Assembly: GCF_907164915.1 (NCBI RefSeq)
Contig: NC_061862.1
Span: 38,139,758 to 38,203,757, forward strand
DNA length: 64,000 nucleotides
Direction of reading: 5' to 3'
DNA from: Impatiens glandulifera
Taxonomy: Eukaryota; Streptophyta; Magnoliopsida; Ericales; Balsaminaceae
This document shows positions 10,083 to 21,126 of this stretch, piece after piece. Numbering within the stretch: the stretch's first letter is position 1; every line of letters starts with the position of its first letter. The notes below the pieces were generated by a model. That model made no database searches, was not told where the DNA came from, and saw only the letters and a program-made list of their open reading frames with translations. Position numbers and translations under genes: made by a program.

Positions 10083-11140
10083 TCATTTTTTGAGCTCATT
10101 GTATAAGTCACTACAATTTTTAGGCAATGAGCTCCTATAAGTGTTGAGCGCTGACTTCAAGATCACCGTACTATATTTTATCATAAGCGTCTCAATTATT
10201 CCATTGGCCTTCAAAAAAAAATAAGTATCAACAATTTAGTATTGAGAATTCTCAAACAATCAAAGTATTAAAATTATATAACTTACATTTTCTTTTGTAA
10301 GATCACAATTCTATTATGTTTTCATCTCCTACATAGGTTTTCACGTGCCTCATACAGTAGATTCCACAGTCTGTTTTATTCTTTAATGTTTGCCATGGAA
10401 ATTTGAAAACCTTGATCGAGAATTGAGCTTTTAAATCGGTGCTTGGTGAGTTAATACTTTTAAGGAAATCCACAAATGCGAACTTCTATTTTACAAAGGC
10501 AAGAAAAAATATAAACATGGAAGGAAATTATTTGGCAATGAAACATTCTAGATTTTTTGAGAAGTTCATTGTATTAGCAAGGCCGAATCTATCAAATATT
10601 TATCCTCCCATTTTGTTGTTTAGCAATGGAAGGTTGATAATTATTTGGATTTGTTTGAATTCCAAGTTTATGTAGAAAATATAAAAATATCTACTTTGTA
10701 TAATAGGGACGAAGATTTGCAAAGTCCCATGTTAAGATGTCATATGGTTAGGTAGCTAGGTAGCTGAAAAATAAATATTAGAGAGGTTATTTACAGCGCC
10801 AACAGTCTCTAAGTCGTCAAATGATATATTAAATACTTTCATCTCTTTTTTAAGTGTGTCTTCAAAAAGAGTAGGCACAATATACAGTCTGCAAATTAAC
10901 ATGACATTAAAAAAATAAAGATAATAAACATTAGATAAAAAAATATATTGAGTTAAGCGCTGGATATGGGACATTGTAGAGAAGAAAAATTTGTGGATGC
11001 TATGTCTGGGTTGTCTAGTATTCCTCAAATCCAGAGTATGGGCATAGACATAACTAATTTACAGTCTAGATAGGTTTCAGTTTTTATGGTACATATATTT
11101 TCTCTGGTAAGGGTGGTGTGCTCACACCAGAATAAAATTT
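10083..11140 (-). pseudogene. Ulp1-like (C48) cysteine peptidase domain, copy C
   Basis: Minus-strand remnants of a Ulp1/SENP-type peptidase, the family that removes SUMO-like modifiers. The domain entry reads TTLTRENICTIKTETYLDC, like the LTR-led entry of this family. The catalytic-cysteine block reads KNKTDCGIYCMRHVKTYVGD, with the cysteine codon at 10366-10368. A GTAAGT donor follows near 10280, and after an AT-rich intron a pyrimidine-rich acceptor precedes a last exon (ANGIIETLMIKYSTVILKS…) ending in TGA at 10083. I could not place the catalytic histidine with confidence; the middle is frameshifted. Copy D has the same gene at 45640-46650. A transposon-carried gene is more likely than a host gene, because two linked copies share flanking repeats. 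Confidence 0.75.
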
Positions 11141-11462
11141 CGTTGTAAAGAAATTTAAGAAAATACATCCTAATAAGAGTTAAGAAAACCTTATAATAAT
11201 TATGAAGAGTTCTAAAGATGTTACCTTAATTCAAAATTATTTACAAATATTAAGTCCAAAAACTATTTGTCTTTGAGACTTAATTTGACCTTTCGAAGTG
11301 TTTGGCATATATCTTGAAATATGTTGTCAAGTATGAAGAGCTAAGAGTCATCAGTAGAGTTTGAATCTTCCTCTTATGGTGTTGACTGATATGGCCTTTT
11401 TTGATTTCCTCTACGTTCTCCTCTTTCAAAATCTTACATACTAACTTCAGAGGTTTTTCTAC

Positions 11463-11828
11463 TCAAACCTCTACGGATGGAGAGACTTGTCCACCATCTA
11501 CGGGTGGTGTTTCTACTCTAACTTCTACGGATGGAGAGACTTGTCCACCATCTACGGGTGATGTTTCCAGTCGAACCTTTGCAGATTGAGAGACTTGTCC
11601 ACCATATGCGGGAGGTATTTCTATTTCAACCTCTACAAATTGAGAAACTTGTCCACCATCTGCAGGTGGTATTTTTATTCGAACCTCTACTGATTGAGAG
11701 ACTTGTCCACCATATGCGGGTGGTATTTGTACTACAACCTCTACATGTGGAGTGACTTGTCCAACCACTACGTGTGTTCCTTCTATATGGGTGTCTTTGT
11801 GTCTTTGTGAGGAATTTGAAGAGGCCAT
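11463..11828 (-). CDS. N-terminal 20-residue repeat domain of the Ulp1-type protein, copy C
   Basis: The minus-strand frame starts MASSNSSQRHKDTH at 11828 and runs through six tandem units of 20 residues of the form GGQVSxSVEVRxExPPxD (60 bp per unit). The repeats are proline-, valine- and glycine-rich, with no cysteines and no membrane segment. A stop ends the frame at 11463; reading on gives KPLKLVCKILKEENVEE and LSSSYLTTYFKIYAKHFE, also present in copy D. The stop is therefore probably a mutation and the protein continued towards the peptidase domain. Function unknown; possibly a flexible spacer. Copy D retains the repeats with different disabling changes. Confidence 0.6.
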   Translation of the reverse strand: MASSNSSQRHKDTHIEGTHVVVGQVTPHVEVVVQIPPAYGGQVSQSVEVRIKIPPADGGQVSQFVEVEIEIPPAYGGQVSQSAKVRLETSPVDGGQVSPSVEVRVETPPVDGGQVSPSVEV

Positions 11829-13085
11829 CGTTCAGGTATTCATTTGTGTTGAAGATCTCGTATAAGAATGAATTCTGATTTTAAATATTTCATCTACATT
11901 GATTTTTCCGTTGTTGTGATGCTGCTGCTATATCTTCCAACTCTCATGTGGCATCTGTCATCTTCTATGCATTTTCAACAATAATAATGAATGTAACTGT
12001 AACCCTAGAGGAGGTTAATATCTGCGTGAACTCCTCTTTCTCAAGCCTTCACTCCCCTTGATCGTCCACCTCATGCTCTACCTCATTTACCATCTCCATC
12101 TGAGGCTCCACTTGATCTTCCACCATCTCATGCTCATCCTTTTCCATCTGGTGGGTTATTGGAAGTGGAAGGCATCCAACAGATCTTCCAAATCCAAATT
12201 CTCCTCCTCTCACTTCCATTTTTATCTTATTTTTAGTTTACTGTCATTTCAACATTACAATATTAAAAATCGTCGATCATAAGTTAGTTGTACTCTACAG
12301 TCCACGATCCTATCCAAGTGGCACGTCTGAAACATATATATTCAATATGTTAGAACAATTACATTTAAATAAACCACCAAAATAAAGTACTAATATTTGA
12401 CAAAGATTAATTACCAGTAGAATTGTTTGCGGTCCATGAAAACGAGTTGGGTCAGAAGTGTATATAATGTATGATGCTTTGGAATGTTAGTTTTAAGATT
12501 AACTCTATACTTGGATTACTAATTTTGTGAGGTCTACATAAGTTGTTGATAAGATAAACTATAAAGTCTATCTTAAAATTATTGTCAGTTGCTCAGTTCT
12601 CTAGGATCTTCTATGACATTTCAGTTGTTTTGGGAGCGCCATTATTCTTGAGGATCCTCTATCTTCTCCTCCACTCTATGAACTTTTGATCTTATTTGGG
12701 GTCCTTTGAGTCGTTTATAGTTGACTCAGTGATTTCGATCCCCCCGAAAGTCTAGTATGCACTGAACATCTTTTTATCTATTTGGATATCTTCGTCATTC
12801 TCTAGGATGAGCGCGCACCTCCTGCAATTGAATGACCTAACGACCTCTTTTTGTTCGTCTCATAGTTGTTAAACAAGATTGTAAATGTACATTAACGAGA
12901 TTCTCGTCATAAATATGTTTTTACTAAATTTTTGTCTTTTTTGAGGGGGAGAATTGCACACCTTTCACAATCAACAACTGTTGTGGCTAGTAGTGCTTGT
13001 GCTGTCGAGGGCCCATGACTCCTTTGATATACTATATAAAAAATAGATAAATGAACTGCACTTAAAAATTTTAAGCAGATACAAT
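11829..13085 (-). other. Upstream part of copy C, weak coding traces
   Basis: Homologous to 47270-48360 of copy D. Copy D encodes an acidic stretch here (47416-47682); copy C has only broken frames. The segment 12430-12780 has no counterpart in D. No named domain is recognisable. Homology ends at about 13085. Confidence 0.5.
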
Positions 13086-13198
13086 AGTATATATATATAT
13101 AGATACAATAGTATATATATATATATACTAAATCAAATATATATTTAAAAATATATATATTCAAAAATATATATATATATATATATATGCACTAAATT
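13086..13198. repeat. Imperfect (TA)n block
   Basis: Interrupted TA runs separated by GATACAATAG, TCAAA and similar; this is the junction between copy C and the dispersed repeat at 13199. Confidence 0.85.
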
Positions 13199-13743
13199 AA
13201 ATAGCTCAACCAAAATGTATAGAATAAGGTCAAAATTGCCCATTTGAAAGCATATTGAAAACAAAAAGAGATCTCAATCACAATCAGCAAACTTGGATCC
13301 GAAAGATCGAACCGAGACCATTATAGTAAACCTTATTTTGGGGGAAAATATTATTTATTTAAAAAAAATCAATAAAAACTGATAAACTAATGAGAGTGAA
13401 AAGAGAACTATAGAAAACAAAATAAAAATGAGGAAACACATAAACTAGAGTGAAATAAACTACATTGGGATGTAGACACTTGATTTTTATTCCCGCAAAT
13501 ACAACTTTTGAAAAATGTCGAGCCTATATGACTTTTGTAGAAATGACATATTGAATCTGGATTTTAAAAAATAATTAATTCGAGAACGACACTCTTTAAT
13601 TAGTTTTTGAAATAATTGAATTATAGAAATTTTATAGAGTGGACATAATAAATAAAATAATTAAACATGACCGATGGCCTAAGCTTGTATGACATTATTT
13701 AATAATATTGCGTTTTTTTTTTGTTTTTGCAAAAAATGATCAA
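13199..13743. repeat. Dispersed non-coding repeat, copy 1 of 3
   Basis: Begins AAATAGCTCAACCAAAATG and ends at AAATGATCAA. The same sequence occurs at 34533-35030 and 35871-36442 with scattered substitutions and indels. No coding potential or clear termini. Confidence 0.8.
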
Positions 13744-14500
13744 GGAATTCGTTAGAAATCGTCGTGGGTGATGGCACGTGTTGGTCGACGTCGAACCGGA
13801 ACCAAAAGTCGCTGACATGACCAATGGAGGTCAGAACCGACATATTAGGTGAACTAGGAGTGAGTCAACCACGCCTGGCTTGGTCATCTCATGGGTGAAG
13901 GAGCAACTGGCGGGAATGAACTGCATGTGCATGCATGCACGTACAGGGCCTTCTTCTTCGCGGAAGGCATCTTCATCAACACCAACTAGCAACTTGAAGT
14001 TCTTCAACCATTTCCATCCTAAGATAAAAACTCCCCCAAATAGCTTTGGCTTCTTTAACCACAACCATAGTTAGGAGGCACAATTCCAAGAGCATGATGT
14101 ACAAAAATGATAACAAGGAACTCTACTCTAACGAGGTATAGGTCCCGATGTGGTATACTTATAATAGTGTTGGTTCACGTTTAAAGACAAAAAACGTGTC
14201 ATTTGAGGCATTAAAGGACAACATGGGTTCAACTAACGAGAAGTAGAGTTTGGTCAACAAAAAAGATGAACCATGTACCAAAATGTTCACAATACAATGA
14301 TGAACAATAAAATAGTAGCATTGACATGTCATTCATCGTTTGTGAAGTAAGAAAATCAATGGAGGTGCAATATAAGTCATATAAGCTAACTAGAGATAGA
14401 CTAAACTTCAACCGAAGAAAAATTCATCTAGATTGCTCTATTATGCACATGTACCCTATCAAATTGATGGCCCAAGAGTCAGATACGAGTTGACACAGAT
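13744..14500. other. Unassigned sequence with higher GC
   Basis: More balanced base composition than its neighbours. Short open frames exist on both strands (13880-14074 plus, 13831-14064 minus), but neither matches a family I know. It may belong with 15895-16330, from which the foldback element at 14501 separates it. Possibly a decayed retroelement body. Confidence 0.35.
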
Positions 14501-15894
14501 TAGGGGTGAACAAACAGATAAACTCAACCCGTATTACCCAACCCATATTCAACCCAAATTAAATTTATCCAACCCATAATCAAACCCATATTATTTACTA
14601 ATATGGGTTGAGTATGAGTTGGGTAACCCAAATTAATTTTTTATTTTTTCATTTAACATATATTTGACTAATTTAACACATTTGTATCCATTTAACACGT
14701 TTTTCACGTTTTTGAATATTTAACACGTTTTGGCATGTTTAACACGTTTTTAACATGTTTAACACGTTTTTCATTTTTTAACACATTTAACACATTTTAA
14801 CACATTTTTCACGTTTTGACACGTTTAACACATTATTGGTATGTTTAACATGTTTTCACATTTTTAACATTTTGGCACGTTTAACACATTTTGACATGTT
14901 TAACATGTTTTTGGCATGTTTAACAAATTTTAAACATATTTAACACGTTTTTAGCACGTTTAACATGGTTAAAAACATGTTAAACATGTCAAAAACATAT
15001 GAATGTGTTAAATGTGTCAAAACGTATTAAACATGTCAAAAACTGTATTAAATGTGCCAAAAACATAAAAAAAAAACGTGTTAAATGTGTCGAAACGTAT
15101 TAAGCGTATCAATAATGTGTTAAACGTGCTAAAAATGTGTTAAACGTGAATACTTGTTAAACATGTCAAAAAAATATTAAACATGCAAAAAAAAACGTGT
15201 TAGATTTGCAAAAAAAATTGTTAAAAGTGTCAAATATTTGTCAAAACGTGTTAAACATGTTTAATGTGCAAAAATGTGTAAAAATGTCAAAAATGTGTTA
15301 AACGTGGCAAAAATGTGAAAAACGTGTTAATCGTAACAAAATATGTTAAATGTGCTAAACATGTGTTAAATGTGTTAAACTTGTCAAAATGTGTTAAACG
15401 TATCAAAAACGTGTTAAATATGTCAAAAATGTGAAAAACGTGTTTAATGTGTGTAAAACGTGTAAAACGTGTTAAACATGCCAAAAACGTGAAAGACGTG
15501 TTAAACGTGTCAAAAATGTGTTAAAAGTACAAAAATGTGAAGAACGTGTTATAAGTGTGAAATGTGTTAAAAATATCAAGAACATGTTAAACATGAAAAC
15601 GTGTTAAAGTGTGAAAATATGTTAAACGTGTTAAACATGTTGAAAACATGTTCGACTGTAATGGAGATCAACATAGTAAAAATTAAGAGAATATATTAAA
15701 GTTAGAAGATAGTTAGTTTATATTGGATTAATAAGAGAGAATTAAATTAAATTTATATAATTTGGGTAACCCTAACCCAACTCAAATTAAACCCAACCCA
15801 TACTCAACCCAACCCAAATTAACTTACCCAAATTAATATTTTGGGTTTGGATTAGGGTTGGGGATTGAGTCAACCCATAATATGCTCACCCCTA
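14501..15894. mobile_element. Foldback element with simple-repeat arms, TAGGGGTGA termini
   Basis: Ends are TAGGGGTGAACA and, inverted, TAGGGGTGAGCA (11 of 12 matching), the pattern of plant hAT termini. Inside are ACCCAACCC-rich subterminal stretches (14522-14650 and 15765-15880). The core is simple repeats: TTTAACACG/TTTTTGGCACG words from about 14648 to 14965, then their reverse complement (CGTGTTAAACGTG…) to about 15640. No 8-bp target duplication is visible (ACACAGAT against GTATCGAC), so the hAT assignment rests on the termini alone. No protein is encoded. Confidence 0.65.
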
Positions 15895-16814
15895 GTATCG
15901 ACCCCAGTCCATCATGCATCGTGTATCAACCAAGAGAAGCTACACAACCCAGTAGTGACGAGTTTAAGTTGCTGAAGCTTCAATCAAAATGAATGACAAA
16001 GTTAAGGTGCACCATATGGGACGATCCATCTATCAAATTGTTGGCTCGAAGATCAACTACATGCACATACTGGTCTTTGCTAGTCACTCACCGTGTGTAA
16101 GCCTCGAGATGCCCACAAGCCGGTTGTCGCGGTTAAACGTGTTCAATCTTTAACGAGAAAGAACAAAAGCTATGATAAACCAAATTGCGTGAATGACTTA
16201 AAAATGAAATCTATGATGATAAGTTTTCGAAGGGTAGTAGCCTCAACCTATCACCCACCGTGTGTAAGTCTAAAGAGTCTATGTAACTTTCTGTCCAAGT
16301 TAGTATGTTGTTTAATTTATTAGGTCTAGGATTGACTATATGACCTAAGATTTAACCTAAGTTAGATAGAGAGATAACCAGCACCTGAGAGAAAGAAGAA
16401 TGGTTGAATTGTTTTATACAAGAATTTATTATTTTTTTTTTATCGAAACTCATTAGAGTTTTCTTACCTCACTATAAAAGCAAAAATCGCTGCTCTAAGA
16501 ACCCTATGATTTTATTATGAATCGTTCATAAGTTTTCCTAAGTGATTGTAAGTGTACTGATCCATTTGTAATTTCAGTTCTGAATAATAACATATTCATC
16601 TCTTGTTTGGGTATATATTTGTTTTAATTCGTTAAACGATCGGTCATTGTTTGTATTATTGATCCTTATTGTCTTCTAAATGTTTGATTATGTCTGAATG
16701 TTTGTTTTGATTTGTGAATTGGATAGTTGAATTTTAACTGAAAAAATCTGATCGTCGATTTGGCCATTGCTCTTGAGTTTCAGTTCAAGAAAGACTACTC
16801 AAATATAACCTAAA
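15895..16814. other. Unassigned sequence left of unit B
   Basis: 15895-16330 has balanced composition and two ACTCACCGTGTGTAAG-like segments about 175 bp apart (near 16085 and 16254). 16330-16814 contains TATATATTTG and AATAATAACA motifs that might be LTR-like, but I cannot define ends. No coding assignment. Confidence 0.3.
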
Positions 16815-17134
16815 TGTTGGGAAAAACTTACAGAATAAAAAAAGAAATGTAAGAAATAACAAACTAAAAATTTGATAACAGAGTTCGGCCAAATGTTGCA
16901 GGTCTGAGAACTAAGACTATTAGTTAATAAGAAAGATGAGATACATGTATTGATTGCAATAAACCAAAGGGGGAGAGTTTCTTTTATAAAAAACTTTCCC
17001 CACTCCCATCATCTTTCGATGTGGGATTCTAATTGTGAGGAGATTTTATTTTTATACTAAGAAACTTCCTCACTCCCATCATCTTCCAATGTGGGATTCT
17101 AATTGTACCAAAAAAATAAATCTCCACATTGACA
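16815..17134 (-). repeat. Copia 3' LTR, unit B (complete)
   Basis: Starts TGTTGGG and ends TTGACA on the plus strand, 320 bp, homologous to the 5' LTR at 20362. It includes a tandem duplication of about 76 bp (two CACTCCCATCATCTT…GTGGGATTCTAATTG blocks). It also contains the uninterrupted site GACTA at 16915-16919 where the gypsy element sits in unit A. Confidence 0.82.
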
Positions 17135-17219
17135 CAATATCCAATACAAATCTTCATTATTAAAAAAATAATTCTTAAGTGCTTCCAATTGACACTGTTC
17201 AGCGCCGACTCAAACGCGA

Positions 17220-18105
17220 AAGATGTTTACCAAATCTAAACGATGTTTAAATTTGAGTTTTCCATGTCTTTCATCTCGAACTCCTTACTCAATTAAGCCT
17301 TCAATTTGTCAATTTCATATTGGCTCTTTGATGCTATCAATACATCATCAACGTACAAGAGTAGATAGATATAAGACTCATGTTGCAGTTTTTACAAATA
17401 CACACATGAATCGAATTGTTTCTTGTGTACTTGTGGTCCATCATAAACTTGTCAAGTCATTTGTACCATTGTCTCGATGATTGCTTCAACCCATACAATG
17501 ATATTTTCAACTTGCAAACCCACTTTTCTTTATCAGCAACTTTGATCCATCTAGTTGAGACATGTAGATTTCCTCGTTCAAATGACCGTGTAGGAATACA
17601 GTCCTTACATCTAGTTGAACTAGCTCTAAATTCATCTGCGCTACCAAGGCCAACACAATTCTAATGGAAGAGTATTTAATAACATGATAAAATACCTCAA
17701 TATAATCAACTTCTTCCTTCTAAGTATAGTCTTTAGCTACAATCTTGCCTTGTAGCGATCATCAATTTTTTTGGGAAATCCTTCTTTATTGGAAAAGATC
17801 CATTTACAACTAATAGTCTTCTTCTCTTTTACTAGATATGTCAACTTGGATGTCTCATTCTTTTGAATAGATTGTATCTCATCTTCTATAACACCTTTCC
17901 CTTTTCTATTTTCAGTACTTCGACTGACATCTGAAAAAGTGGATGGAACATCATCTACGACTAAAAGTGCATAGGGCGCCATGTCAACAAATCGACCTGC
18001 TTTTTGAATAACTCCTCTTGGTATGTTCACATCAGTTGATTCACATTGTTGTGAAGGTTCTTGGGTCAAAACCTCTTCCTCGTCCGATTCTTCGTCCATC
18101 ATCGG
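17220..18105 (-). pseudogene. Ty1/copia reverse transcriptase with IN-RT linker, unit B
   Basis: The linker starts MMDEESDEEEVLTQEPSQQC. RT follows with SCKWIFSNKEGFPKKIDDRY, KARL, LVAQMNLELVQLDV, FLHG and EEIYMSQ, and the catalytic motif LLYVDDV at 17341-17361, where YVDD holds the two metal-binding aspartates. Several stops and frame changes interrupt it. After KLKA…LSKEFEMKDM the frame decays and runs into the LTR within about 90 bp of 17220. The thumb and the entire RNase H domain are missing. In an intact element this enzyme copies the RNA genome; this copy cannot. Confidence 0.82.
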
Positions 18106-18429
18106 AGAGTCACTTGTAGTTGAGCTTATCTTTATCTACATAAACTTCACCTGTTGCGGAGTACAATCAATCTTGTCTGGTGTTACCTTATTCAATATTG
18201 AATAATCGTTAAAAGTAACATCTTTACTTATAATGGTTTTCTTTGCATCGAAACACTAGAGGCGATATCCTTTAACTCTAGTAGTAAATCACATAAAAAG
18301 AATCTTTCCTCTTGGATCTAACTTTGATTCAACTACATGATAATATATTGTAGAACTAAAAATATGTAAAGAATCATAATCATTTGCAAGTTTTCAGACC
18401 ATACCTCTAATGGAGTCTTTCCACCAAGT

Positions 18430-18960
18430 GCAAATGATTGTAAGCGATTTACCAAATGTGGAGCGTATGCCACAATTTCTGCCAAAAATTTCCTATTTAA
18501 CCCAAATTTAGACAACACTAGTCAACATACAACGAACTTTCTCCACCAATGTTCTATTCATACGTTCCAATACTCCATTCTGTTGTGGTGTTTTTCTGAC
18601 TGTGAAGTGCTTGACATAACTTTTGGAATAGATATTTTTGTATTCTCCACCGTTATTAGTTCGAAAAATTTTGATCTTTCTTACTGTCTCGTTTTCATCT
18701 TGAGTTTTCCATTTAAGAAAAATTTCAAACACTTCAACTTTGTTCTTCATAGTAAACACCCATACTCTTTTAGAAAAATCATCAACAAAAGTAACAAAGT
18801 AATGTCTACCTCCAAGAAATGGGGACTTGGAAGGTCCCAAAACATCTAAGTGCACATAGTCCAAATTACCCTTGGTGTTATGGATAATAGTGCCAAATGT
18901 TACTCGCTTTTGTTTTCCCAGAATAAAATGTTCCTAGAAATCTAATTTTACAAATTTTTG
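18430..18960 (-). pseudogene. Ty1/copia integrase core, unit B
   Basis: The frame 18508-18864 reads YVHLDVLGPSKSP, FVTFVDDFSKRVWVF, KIFRTNNGGEYKN and RKTPQQNGVLERMNRTLVEK. The first catalytic aspartate (HLDVLGP) and the glutamate (VLERMNR) are present. The second aspartate, normally in RTDNGGEY, is asparagine (RTNNGGEY), which should abolish catalysis. Unit A carries the same change. Upstream sequence to 18960 leads into GAG-pre-integrase in another frame. Confidence 0.85.
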
Positions 18961-19460
18961 TACATTTCAGCAATCCTTGCTTAACAAGAGTTTGCATAGA
19001 TTTCTCACCAAAATGTCCCAATCGCTTTGTTTTCTCTAATTCTTCATTAATGTCGAAAGTTGATACATCTACTTCTATTCCATTAACTATACTACCTTGA
19101 TAGTAATACAAATTATTACTTTTCTAAATAGTTTTCAACATCACTAGCTCTTTAAAGATTACCTTAAGAATTCCATTTTTTATTCTCACATGTAGGCTTT
19201 TTGACTCCAAGACCCCTAAAAAAATGAGATTCCTTTTCATATTTGGTATGTACCGAACATCTTTGATAATTCTGATGGATCTATCATCATTTCTTAGCTT
19301 GATTGAACATATCCATTTTATTTTACCTATATTAACATCTCTCATGTAAATAACTCCACCATCTAGTTTATTTAAAATCAAAGAACCACTCTCGAACTGG
19401 TGTCATATGATAAGTGCAGATTGAGTCCAATATATACGCGTCAGGATTTGATGTTGTGTG
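18961..19460 (-). pseudogene. Ty1/copia protease/GAG-pre-integrase region, unit B
   Basis: Frames at 18878-19111 (VDVSTFDINEELEKTKRLGH, FGEKSMQTLVKQGLL) and 19124-19381 (LDGGVIYMRDVNIGKIKW, then VRYIPNMKRNLIFLG) match the part of copia pol between protease and integrase. An LDSGC-type protease motif is not recognisable; only TQHQILTRIYWTQSA and …FESGS remain near 19400-19460. Confidence 0.7.
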
Positions 19461-19479
19461 TGACATCGATAAAGAGAAT

Positions 19480-20329
19480 TTAGAATCTGCATCACCTTTA
19501 TTTTCTGCAACATTTGTATTTACATAATTTTTCTCTTTCTTCTTCAACTTTGGTAGTTAATCTTCTAATGTCCTTTTTCACGATAGAAAGCACATTCATC
19601 TTTGGCAACTCTGCTTTTGAATCTTCCTCCTCCTCCTTTTGATTTTCTTTGATGGCCGTCCTTGACCACCAATGCTTCATCTGCTGTAGTTATTTTATTT
19701 TTCCTTTCGTCATCGGCTTTCTCAAATCGTGACTATATAAAACTTAATTTATAATATCAATAGATACATTTCCCTTCCCATGAAGTAACGCTGTTTCTAA
19801 ATGTTCATATTCATCAAGAATGGACAAAAAAATATATTTAATGTTAGATCTTCATCCTCAAATTTCACATCAAGATTTAAAAGACCTGCTACTAATTAAT
19901 TAAACTTAGTGATGTATTCATTCATGGTAACACATGACTTGTAATCAAATCAGAACAATCGTTTTATCATAAAGAGCTTATTTTAACCACTCTTCTTCAG
20001 AAATTTGTCTTCTAATGCTTTCCATATTTTTTGTGCAAAAGTTTTGTTCTTCACAATATACTTCTACTCTCTAGTCAGACACGATCAAATTGTTTTTCAC
20101 GCCAATTGATTCATGATACTCCATTCTTTTTCTTCTATACCATCCGGCTTTCTAATCTCAATAGAAACATTTAGACCCTACTGAAAAGAAAATCTAGAAT
20201 CTCACCTTGCCACATTCTCAAATGCCTAGTTCTATCAAATATTTTCACCACAAACTTCAAATTCGACATTGGGGTCCTCGTCCAGGATGACGAAGGAGTT
20301 GATTCCCCTTTTGAAGATTCAACCGCCAT
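19480..20329 (-). pseudogene. Ty1/copia gag, unit B (broken)
   Basis: Starts MAVESSKGESTPSSSWTRTP at 20329 on the minus strand and continues with scattered stops to KHWWSRTAIKENQKEEEEDS and the degenerate zinc knuckle CAFYREKGH. Gag would form the particle shell; this copy is interrupted many times. The start is chosen because it is the first ATG inside the primer-binding site. Confidence 0.7.
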
Positions 20330-20347
20330 GCCAAGGACGAGCCTTCG

Positions 20348-20359
20348 GCTCTAATACCA
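20348..20359 (-). other. Primer-binding site of copia element, unit B
   Basis: TGGTATTAGAGC on the minus strand, identical to the unit A site; complementary to the initiator tRNA-Met 3' end except for one base. Confidence 0.85.
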
Positions 20360-20361
20360 CT

Positions 20362-20565
20362 TGTTAAGGAAAAGTGACAAAATAAAAGAAGAAATGTAAG
20401 AAAGAACACACTAAGAATTTGATAATGGAGTTCAGCCAAATGTTACTTACATTTCCGAGCACTAAGGCTATAAATTAATAAGGAAGAAGATATACAAGTA
20501 TTGAGTGTAATAAACCAAATGAGAGAAAGTTTCTTTTATAGACTAAGAAACTTCCCCACTTCCAA

Positions 20566-20568
<3 letters not shown>
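20362..20568 (-). repeat. Copia 5' LTR, unit B (outer end lost)
   Basis: TGTTAAGG start beside the primer-binding site; same truncation point (CCAATAC) next to (TA)n as in unit A, so the truncation predates the duplication. Confidence 0.78.

Positions 20569-20620
<52 letters not shown>
20569..20620. repeat. (TA)n microsatellite, unit B
   Basis: Pure TA run of about 52 bp, homologous to the longer tract at 5748-5840. Confidence 0.95.
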
Positions 20621-20623
<3 letters not shown>

Positions 20624-21126
20624 ATTTGGATAAAATTATATTCGGTTTAAAATTATAAATTATATAATCATTATATTTGAGAATACTTCATTTCTGTCTA
20701 TTCTTTTGTTTGTTAGTTTATTTTTTAAAAAAATTGATAAACTTATTTTGTTGGCCACGGTGGATAAAAATACAAAAGTAAAAAATGTAAATTATATCAG
20801 TTACTACTATTGATTTTATATGGTGGATAGAAACACAAAAGTAAAAAATGTAAATTATATCAGTTACTACTATTGATTTTATAATGAGTGTGATTTGGGT
20901 GGTTTGTAATTTGGAATGCAAATTATATTCAAATTGAAGTTATATAATCACTATATTTGAGAATACTTCATTTCATTCTATTTTCTTGGAGATTATTTAA
21001 CTTAAGATTTTGAACTTTAAATATCAAATTATTATTTTATTATAGTTGAGAATACTTCATTTCTCTCTTCTTAGTTCTTTAGTCTTAAATTTTTGAAAAA
21101 AAGCTACTCAGTTAGACGTATGAATT

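Larger units (their letters stand above)
9128..13085 (-). mobile_element. Ulp1-bearing DNA-transposon-like repeat, copy C (right end missing)
   Basis: This stretch is homologous to 42300-48360 (copy D), minus the 2.4-kb solo LTR that splits D. It has a GC-richer end with repeated GGTCG motifs (9172-9480), a short tandem array (9929-10004), and a minus-strand gene with a Ulp1 C48 peptidase and a 20-residue repeat domain. Plant Mutator-like and CACTA elements are known to carry Ulp1-like genes, and repeated subterminal motifs suit either. I found no terminal inverted repeats, so the superfamily is open. Homology to D stops at 13085, where (TA)n-rich sequence begins. Confidence 0.65.

Noticed and set aside
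11531..11755. Plus-strand open frame across the 60-bp repeats (also 46942-47268)
   Set aside because: Antisense of the conserved minus-strand repeat frame; the minus frame joins coding sequence shared by copies C and D.
15287..15484. Minus-strand open frame rich in phenylalanine, threonine and histidine
   Set aside because: Read-through of the CGTGTTAAA array; no codon signal.
14640..15640. CRISPR-like array
   Set aside because: Repeats are not fixed in length, there are no unique spacers, polarity switches midway, and the genome is plant-like.
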